DNA of 64,000 nucleotides from contig NZ_CP021978.1 in NCBI RefSeq assembly GCF_004803895.1, positions 4,526,001-4,590,000 on the forward strand, given 5' to 3'. This document shows positions 23,582-31,256 of the stretch, piece after piece. The number at the start of each line of letters is the position of its first letter. The first letter of the stretch is position 1. Below the pieces are notes generated by a model. That model searched no databases. It saw nothing but the letters and a program-made list of their open reading frames with translations, and had not been told where the DNA came from. Origin of the DNA: Streptomyces hawaiiensis (GTDB taxonomy: Bacteria > Actinomycetota > Actinomycetes > Streptomycetales > Streptomycetaceae). A program made the position numbers and the translations under genes.

Positions 23582-25144
23582 CTACCTGGCGCCGCCGAAC
23601 GTCACGACGAGCCGCCCGTCCGAGGCGAACGACCAGCGCAGGGCGCCGGCGTAGGAGGAACAGCGGGAGCCGTTCGAACCGGACCAGAACTGGTTCGAGC
23701 TGTCGGAGTTGCCGATGATCCGGTCGTTCGACCCGCTGTCGCAGGAGGTGTTGCCGCGGAACACCGACTTGCTGCCCGAGTCGAAGTTGAAGTTGCGCTG
23801 CTCGTTGCCGACGCTGACGTTGTCCGAGATCTGCATCGCGCCGGTGTTGCTGTTGTAGGTGAAGCCGTGCTTGCCGTTCTCGTAGGCGATGCTGCGCCGG
23901 ACGATGTGGTTGACCTCGATGTCGTCGCCGCCGAGCTTGTAGCCGTTGCGGTCACCGTTGCCGGCCTGCCCGCCGTTGCTGAGGGTGCCGTTGTCGTAGG
24001 CGAGGGAGTCCTCGATGGTCACCGCGCCGATGGGGCCGGTTTCCGTCTTGGAGTAGAGGTCGTAGCCGTCGTCGATGTTGTTGTGGGCCACGGTGTAGCG
24101 GAAGACGTTCCCGGGGCCGACGGTGAGCTTCGGGGCGAAGCCGTCGGCGTCCTCACCGTCGGAGTCGACGTTGTCGTGCGACTGCGCGCTCAGGATGAGG
24201 TTGTTGGAGGGCCACTGGTCCTTGGGCGTGCTGGAGAGCGTCCGCGAGAGCTGCAGCCCGGAGTCACGGTTGTGGCGGGTCACCGTGCGTTCGACGACGT
24301 TGTTGCTGCCGCCGATGAAGATGCCGTTGTCACCGGCGCGTTCGACGACGAGTCCCTTGACGTGCCAGTACGACGCGTTGACGGCGAGGCCGCGGTTGGC
24401 CGGGTCCTCGCTCTGGGCGGAGAAGTCCAGCACGGGCGTCTCGCCCGGGTAGGCGAACAGTTCCGTGCGGTCGCCCGAGGTGCCGTTCCTGCCCGTCGGG
24501 ATGGTGACCGTCTGGGAGTAGCGGTAGGTCCCGCCGCGCATGTGGATGGTGCCGCCGGCGGAGATGCGGCTGATCGCGGAGGTGAGGGTCGTCGGGCTCG
24601 ACTCGGTGCCGGCCGCGCTGTCGCTGCCGTTCGGCGACACGTACAGGGCCGGGCCGGTGGGCTGCGGGTTGCCGTCGCCCGTCTCGACGTCGACGTAGTC
24701 GATGTTGGGCAGGCCGCCGGAGGTGGTCGGGCTCAGCCGGACGGTGTTGCTGCCCGACCGCAGTGGCACGGTGAGCGTCTTGGTCGCCCAGGTGTCCCAG
24801 GCGCCGGTGCCCTCGAAGGACGCCGTGCCGGTCGTCGAGCCGTTGACCACGATGTTCGCGGCGCGTGCCGAGGTCGTGCCGTTGGCGAAGCGGACCTTCA
24901 GCGTCGCCGTGCCGGCGGCGGACGCGTTCACCGTGAACTGCGCGTAGGCGCTGGTGCCGTTGTCGCCGTTGCAGAATCCGCTGCCGGAGAACCCGGCCCA
25001 GTTCGAGTCGATGGTGCCGGTGCAGACCGCGGGCGAGGCCTCGGCCTCGTAGCGGGTGGTCGCCGCCTGCGCCGGATTGCCGGACAGGGCGACGAGGCTG
25101 CCGGCCAGCAGGCCGACGGACGCGATCACTGGTCTCAGGTGCAT
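23582..25144 (-). CDS. Secreted PL9-type pectate lyase with CBM35
   Basis: A 520-residue secreted polysaccharide lyase. The signal peptide (about residues 1-28, ending QAAT) is followed by a CBM35/CBM6-like carbohydrate-binding module (about 30-155; TRYEAEASPAVCTG, SAYAQFTVNASAAGTATLK). The catalytic right-handed beta-helix (about 165-480) opens with LYVSPNGSDSAAGTESSP, and the DADGFAPKL segment near 340 matches the calcium and lysine site of family PL9. It would cleave polygalacturonate by beta-elimination outside the cell. Cysteine pairs at both ends may be disulfides. A promoter and LacI-type operator precede it. PL9 rather than another beta-helix lyase is likely but not certain. Confidence 0.87.
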   Translation of the reverse strand: MHLRPVIASVGLLAGSLVALSGNPAQAATTRYEAEASPAVCTGTIDSNWAGFSGSGFCNGDNGTSAYAQFTVNASAAGTATLKVRFANGTTSARAANIVVNGSTTGTASFEGTGAWDTWATKTLTVPLRSGSNTVRLSPTTSGGLPNIDYVDVETGDGNPQPTGPALYVSPNGSDSAAGTESSPTTLTSAISRISAGGTIHMRGGTYRYSQTVTIPTGRNGTSGDRTELFAYPGETPVLDFSAQSEDPANRGLAVNASYWHVKGLVVERAGDNGIFIGGSNNVVERTVTRHNRDSGLQLSRTLSSTPKDQWPSNNLILSAQSHDNVDSDGEDADGFAPKLTVGPGNVFRYTVAHNNIDDGYDLYSKTETGPIGAVTIEDSLAYDNGTLSNGGQAGNGDRNGYKLGGDDIEVNHIVRRSIAYENGKHGFTYNSNTGAMQISDNVSVGNEQRNFNFDSGSKSVFRGNTSCDSGSNDRIIGNSDSSNQFWSGSNGSRCSSYAGALRWSFASDGRLVVTFGGAR

Positions 25145-25189
25145 CGTTCGTCTCCAAGGGGTGGTGACGTATGCGGAACCCGGCCGGGT

Positions 25190-25197
25190 AAGCGCTT
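25190..25197 (-). promoter_or_regulatory. LacI-family-like operator (AAGCGCTT)
   Basis: AAGCGCTT is a perfect 8-bp palindrome; its flanks (GT before, TCT after) extend it towards the GAAAGCGCTTTC form of LacI-type operators. It lies just downstream of the predicted transcription start of the pectate lyase gene, so a bound repressor would block initiation. No LacI gene is adjacent. Confidence 0.5.
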
Positions 25198-25207
25198 TCT
25201 GGAGGGG

Positions 25208-25236
25208 AACGTAGAAGCTTGCTATGGACGCGTCAA
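25208..25236 (-). promoter_or_regulatory. Pectate lyase promoter
   Basis: On the minus strand TTGACG (25236-25231) and TACGTT (25213-25208) are separated by 17 bases, a near-consensus housekeeping promoter. Transcription should start near 25201, about 57 bases before the ATG. Confidence 0.7.
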
Positions 25237-25349
25237 TAGCTCCCTACATGATTGCCATTCATAGACTTGAACAACTGGAGGTGTCGTGCGGTGCGGTGCT
25301 TGCCCACCCTGCCGCCGGCCTCCGGAACCTCGGCGGTTATCGTCCGCTG

Positions 25350-26336
25350 GTGAGCGAACTGTCGGCTGTGTACCTGCCGGAGGCGACCGCCGGACGGCTG
25401 CTGGAATCGTGGCGGCTGGACCTCCCCGCGCTGCTGCTCGTCGCCGTGCTGGGCGGCCTCTACGGCTGGGGTGTCGTCCGCGTGCGCGGGCGGGGCGGGT
25501 CCTGGCCTGCGGCCCGGCTCGTCGCCTTCGTGCTGCTCGGGCTCGGGGCGATCGTCGTGGCCACGATGTCCGGCCTGGCCGTCTACGGCCGTGAACTGTT
25601 CTGGCCCGCCGCGGTGCAGAACGTCGGGCTCGACCTGCTCGCGCCGCTGGGGCTCGCCCTGGGCGACCCGCTGCGGCTCGCGGTGGAGGCGCTGCCGGAG
25701 GGCGGCGCGGCCCGGGTGCGCCGGGTGCTGACCGGCCGGCTGGTCAGGTTGCTGACGTTCCCCCTCGTCAGCACGGTCCTGGTGCTGGCCACCGAACTGA
25801 CCGTCTACTTCACGCCGTACTTCGCCACCGCCCTGCGCGTGGGCTGGCTGCACGAGCTGATGTATCTCCATCTGCTGGCGGCCGGCTGCCTGTTCGTCCT
25901 GCCGGTGCTCACCCGCGAGCAGGCCCTGCCCGCCTGGTGCACCCACCCGGTCCGGGCGGCCCTGGTCTTCCTGGACGGGGTCGTCGACGCGCTCCCGGGG
26001 CTGGTGGTCATGACGCACGGCACGCTGATCGCGGGCGCCTGGTACCTGCACCACGCGCCGCCCTGGTCCCTCGACGTCCACCACGACCAGCAGGTGGGCG
26101 GCGGCGCCATGCTGGGCATCGCCGAGCTGGTCGCGATTCCCTTCCTGCTGACGGTCCTCGCGCAGTGGGTGCGTGCCGAGCGGGCCCAGACGGCCGTACT
26201 GGACCGGCGCCTCGACGGCGAACTCGCTCCCCTGGCCCCCGCTTCGCAGGGGTCCGCCGAACTGGTCCGGCCCTGGTGGGAGACCGAGGGGGGCGAGGTG
26301 GCGGAGCGGATGCGGCGGCAGGGGCCGGGTGACTGA
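25350..26336 (+). CDS. ctaG: CtaG/caa3-type cytochrome c oxidase assembly factor
   Basis: A 328-residue integral membrane protein of the caa3_CtaG family, which helps copper insertion or assembly of cytochrome c oxidase. About seven membrane helices run from LPALLLVAVLGGLYGWGVV to IAELVAIPFLLTVLAQWV. Conserved features include ATMSGLAVYGRELFWPAAVQ, LHELMYLHLLAAGCLFVLPV (with His residues that may bind copper) and VVMTHGTLIAGAWYL. A charged cytoplasmic tail ends the protein. The start is uncertain: GTG 25350 gives the usual short N-terminus, but GTG 25296 lies 15 bases after GGAGG (25276-25280). It is divergent from the pectate lyase, with no oxidase genes nearby. Confidence 0.82.
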   Translation: MSELSAVYLPEATAGRLLESWRLDLPALLLVAVLGGLYGWGVVRVRGRGGSWPAARLVAFVLLGLGAIVVATMSGLAVYGRELFWPAAVQNVGLDLLAPLGLALGDPLRLAVEALPEGGAARVRRVLTGRLVRLLTFPLVSTVLVLATELTVYFTPYFATALRVGWLHELMYLHLLAAGCLFVLPVLTREQALPAWCTHPVRAALVFLDGVVDALPGLVVMTHGTLIAGAWYLHHAPPWSLDVHHDQQVGGGAMLGIAELVAIPFLLTVLAQWVRAERAQTAVLDRRLDGELAPLAPASQGSAELVRPWWETEGGEVAERMRRQGPGD

Positions 26337-26355
26337 CCCGGCCCGTCGGTGCCGG

Positions 26356-26892
26356 TCAGCGGCTGTCGGCCGCCGCCCCGCGATCCGCGCTCGGGCGGGC
26401 CGCCGACGGTTCGGGCCGTATCGAGGTGGGTGCGGCCGATGGGGTGCGGGACACGGCCGACGGGGTGCGGGACACGGCCGCTGGGCCGGCCGTCTCGTCG
26501 GGGACGCGCGTACGGGGGCTGGACGGACGGGAGTTGCCGGTGCCCGGGCGGGACTCGGACGGGGACGGGGACGGCGCGAGGGTGGGGGGCGCGGAGGGGG
26601 CGGGCGGCGTCGTCCGCGCGGTGGGCGGGGCCATCGGGATCGTCGGAGTCGTGGGGCGCTCGGGTGCCGTGTGGCGCAGCGGGAGCGTGATGAGGACGGC
26701 CGCGACGCAGCACAGGCCCGCCCCGGCCGCGGTGCGCAGCAGGCGGCGGCGGGTGGCCCGGCGGCGGATCGTCTCGTACTGGCCGGGGGGCACGCCCAGG
26801 TAGTCGGGGGAGGAGGGGCGCAGGATCACGGCGAGCGGGTCGTCGGGGGCGGGCCCCGGGTCGCCCGGGTCGCCGTCAAGGCGTGTGGTCAA
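26356..26892 (-). CDS. Anti-sigma-like single-pass membrane protein
   Basis: A 178-residue protein with a cytoplasmic N-terminus (about residues 1-50, rich in D/P/R), one membrane helix (LLRTAAGAGLCCVAAVLITL, about 50-70) and an extracytoplasmic P/T/S-rich tail with three SRTPSA-like repeats. No zinc-binding HxxxCxxC anti-sigma motif is visible, so the anti-sigma call rests on position: the TTG start lies inside the last codons of the ECF sigma gene (17-bp overlap). The tail looks wall-spanning. It could instead be a structural partner of the sortase system. Last gene of a four-gene operon. Confidence 0.65.
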   Translation of the reverse strand: MTTRLDGDPGDPGPAPDDPLAVILRPSSPDYLGVPPGQYETIRRRATRRRLLRTAAGAGLCCVAAVLITLPLRHTAPERPTTPTIPMAPPTARTTPPAPSAPPTLAPSPSPSESRPGTGNSRPSSPRTRVPDETAGPAAVSRTPSAVSRTPSAAPTSIRPEPSAARPSADRGAAADSR

Positions 26893-27367
26893 GGCTTCTC
26901 CTCAGGTGGACGCGGAGCAGTTCCCGGGCCGCGTGCAGGTCGGCCTTGACGGTTCCTTCCTTGCGCCCGGTCAGTGCGGACACCTCCCGGATCGGCATGT
27001 CAGCGTAGTAGTGGAGCAGGATCGGGACGCGCAGCCGCTCCGGCAGCGACTGCACGAGCAGCCGCACGGACGGGTCGGCCTGTTCGGGGTGGGGCCGTAC
27101 GGCGGCTTCCGAGGTGACGCGGTGCATGGCCCGGCGCTCGCGCTCCAGCTTGCGCCAGTGGTCCCGGACCAGGTTGGCGGCTGTGACGTAGAGGAACCCG
27201 CGCGGTTCCTCCACGGACGTCCAGCGGGCCCAGAGCCGGGTGAACGCCTCCGAGGCGATCTCGTGGGCCGTCCCGTCGTCGTCGACGAGCCGGCGGCACC
27301 AGCCGGCGAGGCGCGGGTAGAGGGCGGCGAACAGCTCGGACGCTGCCTTCTCGCGGGACCGTTTCAA
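26876..27367 (-). CDS. ECF RNA polymerase sigma factor
   Basis: A 163-residue extracytoplasmic-function sigma factor. Region 2 (about residues 10-75) includes FAALYPRLAGWCRRLVDDDG and FTRLWARWTSVEEPRGFLY, and region 4 (about 105-155) includes LPERLRVPILLHYYADMPI and ALTGRKEGTVKADLHAARE, a typical helix-turn-helix. There is no extra C-terminal domain. The start is inferred as TTG 27367, which overlaps the sortase stop as TTGA; a longer in-frame reading would run inside the sortase gene. It is embedded between a sortase and a membrane protein, so it probably controls this operon in response to wall state. Confidence 0.82.
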   Translation of the reverse strand: MKRSREKAASELFAALYPRLAGWCRRLVDDDGTAHEIASEAFTRLWARWTSVEEPRGFLYVTAANLVRDHWRKLERERRAMHRVTSEAAVRPHPEQADPSVRLLVQSLPERLRVPILLHYYADMPIREVSALTGRKEGTVKADLHAARELLRVHLRRSLDHTP

Positions 27368-27978
27368 CGCTCTCCAGGGGTGGGGGACCCGGCACCGCTC
27401 AGCGCCGCGAACACGATCACGTTGTCCGCGTAACCGTCGCCGGTCCGCGCTCCGCCGCACGTGATCAGCCGCAGCTCCGGGCGGTCCACGTTCCCGTAGA
27501 CGTCGTCGGCCGGGAAGTCGGTTTTCGGGATCGTGCGTACGGACGTGACGGCGAACTCCGCCGCCGTGCCGTTCTCCAGGCGCGCCACGATCCCCTCGCC
27601 CCGGCGCAGCCGGGCGAGGTGACGGAAGACGCCGTCGCCGTACGGGCCGACCGTGACGTGGCCGAGGAGCACCGCCGGGCCGGTCTGGCCGGGCGTCGGC
27701 GAGTGCCGGTACCAGCCCGCCCGGTCGTGGGCCGTGACCGGCGGCACCTGCACCGTGCCGTCGGCCGCCAGGCCCAGCCGGATGACCGGGGTGTCGACGC
27801 CGATCGCCGGGATCAGCAGCCGGACCGGGACCGAACGGTCGAGGGGACGCGCCCCCTTGACCGGAACCGGCCGGGACGGAGCCTTCGACGGTGGTGCGGT
27901 GGCTTCGCGACCCCCGCACGCCGTCAGCAGGGACGCCAGCGCCCCGGCCGTGAACGCGCGCCTGGAGAACGGGCTCAT
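27364..27978 (-). CDS. Class E/F-like sortase
   Basis: A 204-residue sortase that would cleave a sorting motif and attach proteins to the wall. The N-terminus carries a hydrophobic stretch ending in LLTACGG, which is a lipobox-like or signal-anchor sequence preceded by RRAF. The catalytic domain (about residues 50-195) has the His in LLGHVTVG (about 113), the Cys in LITCGG (about 178) and the Arg in GYADNVIVF context, consistent with the class E/F fold in actinobacteria. ATG 27978 overlaps the upstream stop as ATGA. It is the second gene of the operon, after a candidate substrate. Confidence 0.85.
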   Translation of the reverse strand: MSPFSRRAFTAGALASLLTACGGREATAPPSKAPSRPVPVKGARPLDRSVPVRLLIPAIGVDTPVIRLGLAADGTVQVPPVTAHDRAGWYRHSPTPGQTGPAVLLGHVTVGPYGDGVFRHLARLRRGEGIVARLENGTAAEFAVTSVRTIPKTDFPADDVYGNVDRPELRLITCGGARTGDGYADNVIVFAALSGAGSPTPGER

Positions 27979-28370
27979 GCCCCGGTCGCCCGGCGGCGGC
28001 GTACGACGAAGACCGTGCCGCCGCCCAGGGCGAGCACCGCGGCGGCGCCCGCGCCGATCGCCGTGCCGTCGGTCCCGGACGCCGGCGACGCCGTCACACC
28101 CGTATCGGGCGCGCCATCCGGCACGACGGAGACCTGGCCATCGGCGGGTGCCCGGGTCGGTTCCGCACTGGGCGCGGGCTGGGCCTGCTCAGGTGCCCGG
28201 GTCGGCTCGGGCACCCGGGTCGGCTCGGCGCTCTCCGCCGGCTGGGCGCTGGGCGCGGCGGACGCCGGGACCGGACTCGGGGTCGCCGCCCCGTCCGCGA
28301 ACGCGGGCCCCGTGCCCATCAGTACGGCGGTGCCCGCGAGGGCCAGGGCGCTGAGGACAGTTCGGCGCAT
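27975..28370 (-). CDS. Small proline-rich surface protein, possible sortase substrate
   Basis: A 131-residue exported protein. The signal peptide (residues 1-26, VLSALALAGTAVLMGTGPAFA) is followed by a P/A/E/T-rich stalk with repeats of EPTRAPE/EPTRVPE (about 50-75). The C-terminus has a membrane helix (IGAGAAAVLALGGGTVFVV) and an RRRRATGA tail. A standard LPXTG or LAxTG is missing; PDTGV about 20 residues before the helix is the only near match. Position directly before the sortase (ATGA overlap) suggests it is the dedicated substrate with a variant motif, or simply a membrane-anchored stalk. ATG 28370 has GGAG 9 bases upstream. Confidence 0.75.
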   Translation of the reverse strand: MRRTVLSALALAGTAVLMGTGPAFADGAATPSPVPASAAPSAQPAESAEPTRVPEPTRAPEQAQPAPSAEPTRAPADGQVSVVPDGAPDTGVTASPASGTDGTAIGAGAAAVLALGGGTVFVVRRRRATGA

Positions 28371-28431
28371 GGATTCGCACTCCTTCGTCGGTCCGCCCGA
28401 CGGTCGGGCGGGGTGACAGATCGTGCGGAGA

Positions 28432-28456
28432 GACGAGCCGGCGGCCCGGCGGGTTG
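28432..28456 (-). promoter_or_regulatory. ECF-type promoter candidate for sortase/sigma operon
   Basis: On the minus strand CAACC (28456-28452) is followed after 16 bases by CGTC (28435-28432), the AAC / CGTC pattern of many ECF sigma promoters (sigma E-like). It lies about 60 bases before the first gene of the operon that encodes an ECF sigma factor, so autoregulation is plausible. Confidence 0.4.
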
Positions 28457-28593
28457 TAAAGAGATGGCAAAGCCGTACGCGGTGGCTCCGACATATTCGG
28501 CTGCGCGCGGGAGCCGGGGCCGCTAGCATCCGTCGCGATGACGACTCACTCTGTGAACAGATTGGGGGACCCGTCCGCGCAAGGTGAGTGCTG

Positions 28594-29934
28594 ATGCTCA
28601 CCGACCTCGCGAACGGGGACTTCCCGCTTTCCTTCTGGCCGCGCGTGCGCGAGTTCGCCGTGCCGCCCTCCATGATCGAGACCGCGACCGCGCGCCGCCG
28701 TGCCGGGGACTGGGCCGGCGCCTGCGCCGCCGCGAACATCGACGTCGACCTCCAGCCGCGTCTCGTGGCGCGGCGCCACGGCCGGGAGTTCGCCGCCCGG
28801 CTCCGCGCCGACCTGCGGCACCTCGCCCCCGACCTGCTGCGCTGGCACATGCCGAGGATCGCCCCCGACGGGCTGCTGCGGCCGGGCCTGACCCTCACCC
28901 TGGCCCGGTACGGCACCGGAAGCCCGGGAGCGCTGCACCTCGTGGTGCGGACGCCGCCGGCCTGGGCGGACGCCGGTCAGCGGATCAGCCTCGCCCTGTG
29001 GGACGCGTCCCGCACACGGGAGGCCGACCGGCGTCACCCGCACCCCCGCCCCAGCCGGCGCTTCCGGCTCGACCTGCACCGCCACCTGTGGGACGCGCGC
29101 CGGGCCGATGAGCTGCGGGTGCGGTCCGGTGAGGGCGGTTCGGGCGACTCGGACCCGCCCGGGCCGCTGCCGCACGGACAGCGGTGCGCCGTCGACCGTT
29201 GGGCGGCCGAGGCGGGGATCCTGCTGCGGGCCGAGGGACGGTCCGGCGGCAAGGTCGTTGTGCGGCTCGGGACACGGCTCCGGATCGTCCTGGACGTGTC
29301 CGACGGCGGTGCGAAGACCGCGATGTCGTACGCGCGCGCCCCCGACTCCTCGCTGCCGGTGCTGCCCGACGCGGCGACCTGGGTGCTGCCCGACCTGGAG
29401 CTGCTGCGGGCCGGGGCGATCGACGCCGGGCGCCTGCATCCGCTGGTGGCCACGGCGTTGGGGGCCCAGCTGACCGGTGCCCCCGGGGCGCCGGAACGAG
29501 CGGGTGATCCACGGGTGGTGGAGTGCCGGGGCGTCCTGCACCGGATCGGCCTGGTCGACGGTGTACTGGCCGCCCTCGACCACGACCCGGCCGAGGTCCG
29601 CCGGGAGGAACTCCTCGCCGCTTTCGGCGGACCGCCGCTGCCCTGTCTGCGGGCGGTCGACGAGGCACACCGCCGGCCCGACTGCCTTCCCGGCGTCCGC
29701 GAACGCCTCCACCACGGCGACACGGCCGGTGCGCTCGCCGCGGTCGAGACCCTGCTGGGGCCCGAGGCGGTGCTGCGCGACGGCCCGCTGCGGGACGCGC
29801 TGGAGACGGCCGCGCGGCGGCGCATCGCCCACGGGCTGTTCCGTGCGGGCCTGGAGGGCCCCTCGCCCGGCAGCCTGCGCCCCTGGGACCGCCGCCGCTC
29901 CCGCGGCGACGGCCCGCACCCACGCCACATGTGA
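28594..29934 (+). CDS. Unrecognised protein of MoxR-vWA cluster
   Basis: A 446-residue soluble protein that I do not recognise. It has no signal peptide or membrane segment. Residues 1-75 include WPRVREFAVPPSMIETATAR and DWAGACAAANIDVDL, with a helical look. Residues 75-150 are followed by an R/H/D/P-rich hinge (RREADRRHPHPRPSRR-like, about 147-160). The C-terminal third (about 300-420) is helical: RIGLVDGVLAALDHDPAEVR, RERLHHGDTAGALAAVETLL. AAGGTGAG lies 6 bases before ATG 28594. The MoxR gene starts 92 bp downstream on the same strand, and vWA follows. Such triads usually supply an adaptor or target for the MoxR ATPase. Function is unknown. Confidence 0.75.
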   Translation: MLTDLANGDFPLSFWPRVREFAVPPSMIETATARRRAGDWAGACAAANIDVDLQPRLVARRHGREFAARLRADLRHLAPDLLRWHMPRIAPDGLLRPGLTLTLARYGTGSPGALHLVVRTPPAWADAGQRISLALWDASRTREADRRHPHPRPSRRFRLDLHRHLWDARRADELRVRSGEGGSGDSDPPGPLPHGQRCAVDRWAAEAGILLRAEGRSGGKVVVRLGTRLRIVLDVSDGGAKTAMSYARAPDSSLPVLPDAATWVLPDLELLRAGAIDAGRLHPLVATALGAQLTGAPGAPERAGDPRVVECRGVLHRIGLVDGVLAALDHDPAEVRREELLAAFGGPPLPCLRAVDEAHRRPDCLPGVRERLHHGDTAGALAAVETLLGPEAVLRDGPLRDALETAARRRIAHGLFRAGLEGPSPGSLRPWDRRRSRGDGPHPRHM

Positions 29935-30026
29935 CCCGGTCCGACCCGAACGGGCGACCGCCCCCGCCCCCGTACTGCCCTTCATCCCACCGAGACGGCT
30001 CACCACCGGCACACAGGTGATCACAC

Positions 30027-31256
30027 ATGCGCACTCACATCCCGTCCCCGTCCGACACCGCTTCCCAGCTCGACGTGGCCGGCGACCTGCTGGCCCTGCT
30101 GCGGGACACCACCACCGAACCGCGCCCCGACACCCAACTGGAGGCCCTCACCCTGGCCGTGGCCGCCGACCTGCCCGTGCTGCTGTGGGGAGAGCCGGGC
30201 ATCGGCAAGACCGCCGCCCTGACTCAGCTCGCCACGGCCCTTGACCTGCCGCTGACCACGGTGATCGCGAGCGTGCACGAGCCGTCCGACTTCTCGGGGC
30301 TGCCGATCGTCGGCGACGACCCCGCCGAGCAGGGCGTGCCGATGGCCCCACCCGACTGGGCCGTACGCCTGGTGCGGGCCGGCCGCGGACTGCTGTTCCT
30401 CGACGAACTGTCCACCGCGCCGCCCGCCGTGCAGGCCGCCCTGCTCCGGCTCGTGCTGGAACGGCGGATCGGCGCGCTGCGGCTGCCGCCGGGCGTGCGG
30501 ATCGTGGCCGCCGCCAACCCGCGCTCCTCGGCCGCCGACGGCTGGGAACTGAGCCCGCCCCTCGCCAACCGCTTCGTCCACCTGCAGTGGACGCACGACA
30601 CCGACGTCGTCGTCCGCGGCCTCGGCGGGGTCTGGCCCCGGGCGACCCTGCCCCGGCTCGACCCCGAAAGGCTTCCGGAGGCCGTGGACTTCGCCCGCCG
30701 GGCCGTGTGCGGGCTGCTCGCCGCCCGCCCCGGGCTCGCGCACCGGCTGCCCAGCGGCGAGACGCGCCGGGGCGGACCCTGGCCGTCCCCGCGCAGCTGG
30801 GAGATGACCCTGCACCTGGTCGCCTTCGCGACCGCGGCCGGCTCCTCCCGTGACGTCCTCTCCCTGCTGGTCCGGGGCACCGTCGGGGACGGGCCGGGGC
30901 TCGAACTGCTGGCGAGCCTGGACCGGATGGACCTCCCGGATCCCGAGACGCTGCTGGCCGACCCGGCCGCGGCGGTCCTCCCCCAGCGGGGCGATCTGCG
31001 CCAGGCCGCGCTGGACGGCGTCGTGGCCGCGGTGCGCAACCGCCCGGAGCGGCACCGCTGGGACGCGGCCTGGGCGCTCCTGGTCAAGGCCCTGGAGACC
31101 GGCCCCCCGGACGTGGTGGTCGTCCCCGCCACCACACTCGCCTCCCTGCGCCGCGACGACTGGGACGTCCCGGCGTCGATCGAGCGTCTGGCCGGGGTGG
31201 TGTCCCTGTCCCGCCGGGCGGACCGAACGACGGCCGCGGCGAAGGCGGGCCGATGA
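30027..31256 (+). CDS. MoxR-family AAA+ ATPase
   Basis: A 409-residue AAA+ ATPase. Walker A is GEPGIGKT (about residues 56-63), Walker B LLFLDELS (about 122-129) and sensor 1 AANP (about 162). The HEPSDFSGLPIVGDD insert after strand 2 and PPLANRFVHLQW later are typical of MoxR enzymes, which remodel or activate partner proteins together with a vWA protein. The C-terminal lid region (about 220-300) is longer than in minimal MoxR proteins. AGGTGA lies 7 bases before the ATG. The stop overlaps the vWA start as ATGA, indicating stoichiometric synthesis. Confidence 0.9.
   Translation: MRTHIPSPSDTASQLDVAGDLLALLRDTTTEPRPDTQLEALTLAVAADLPVLLWGEPGIGKTAALTQLATALDLPLTTVIASVHEPSDFSGLPIVGDDPAEQGVPMAPPDWAVRLVRAGRGLLFLDELSTAPPAVQAALLRLVLERRIGALRLPPGVRIVAAANPRSSAADGWELSPPLANRFVHLQWTHDTDVVVRGLGGVWPRATLPRLDPERLPEAVDFARRAVCGLLAARPGLAHRLPSGETRRGGPWPSPRSWEMTLHLVAFATAAGSSRDVLSLLVRGTVGDGPGLELLASLDRMDLPDPETLLADPAAAVLPQRGDLRQAALDGVVAAVRNRPERHRWDAAWALLVKALETGPPDVVVVPATTLASLRRDDWDVPASIERLAGVVSLSRRADRTTAAAKAGR

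Noticed and set aside
23543..25264. 573-codon plus-strand frame opposite the pectate lyase
   Set aside because: Val/Ala/Gly-rich shadow frame without start signals; the lyase on the other strand has signal peptide, CBM and catalytic motifs.
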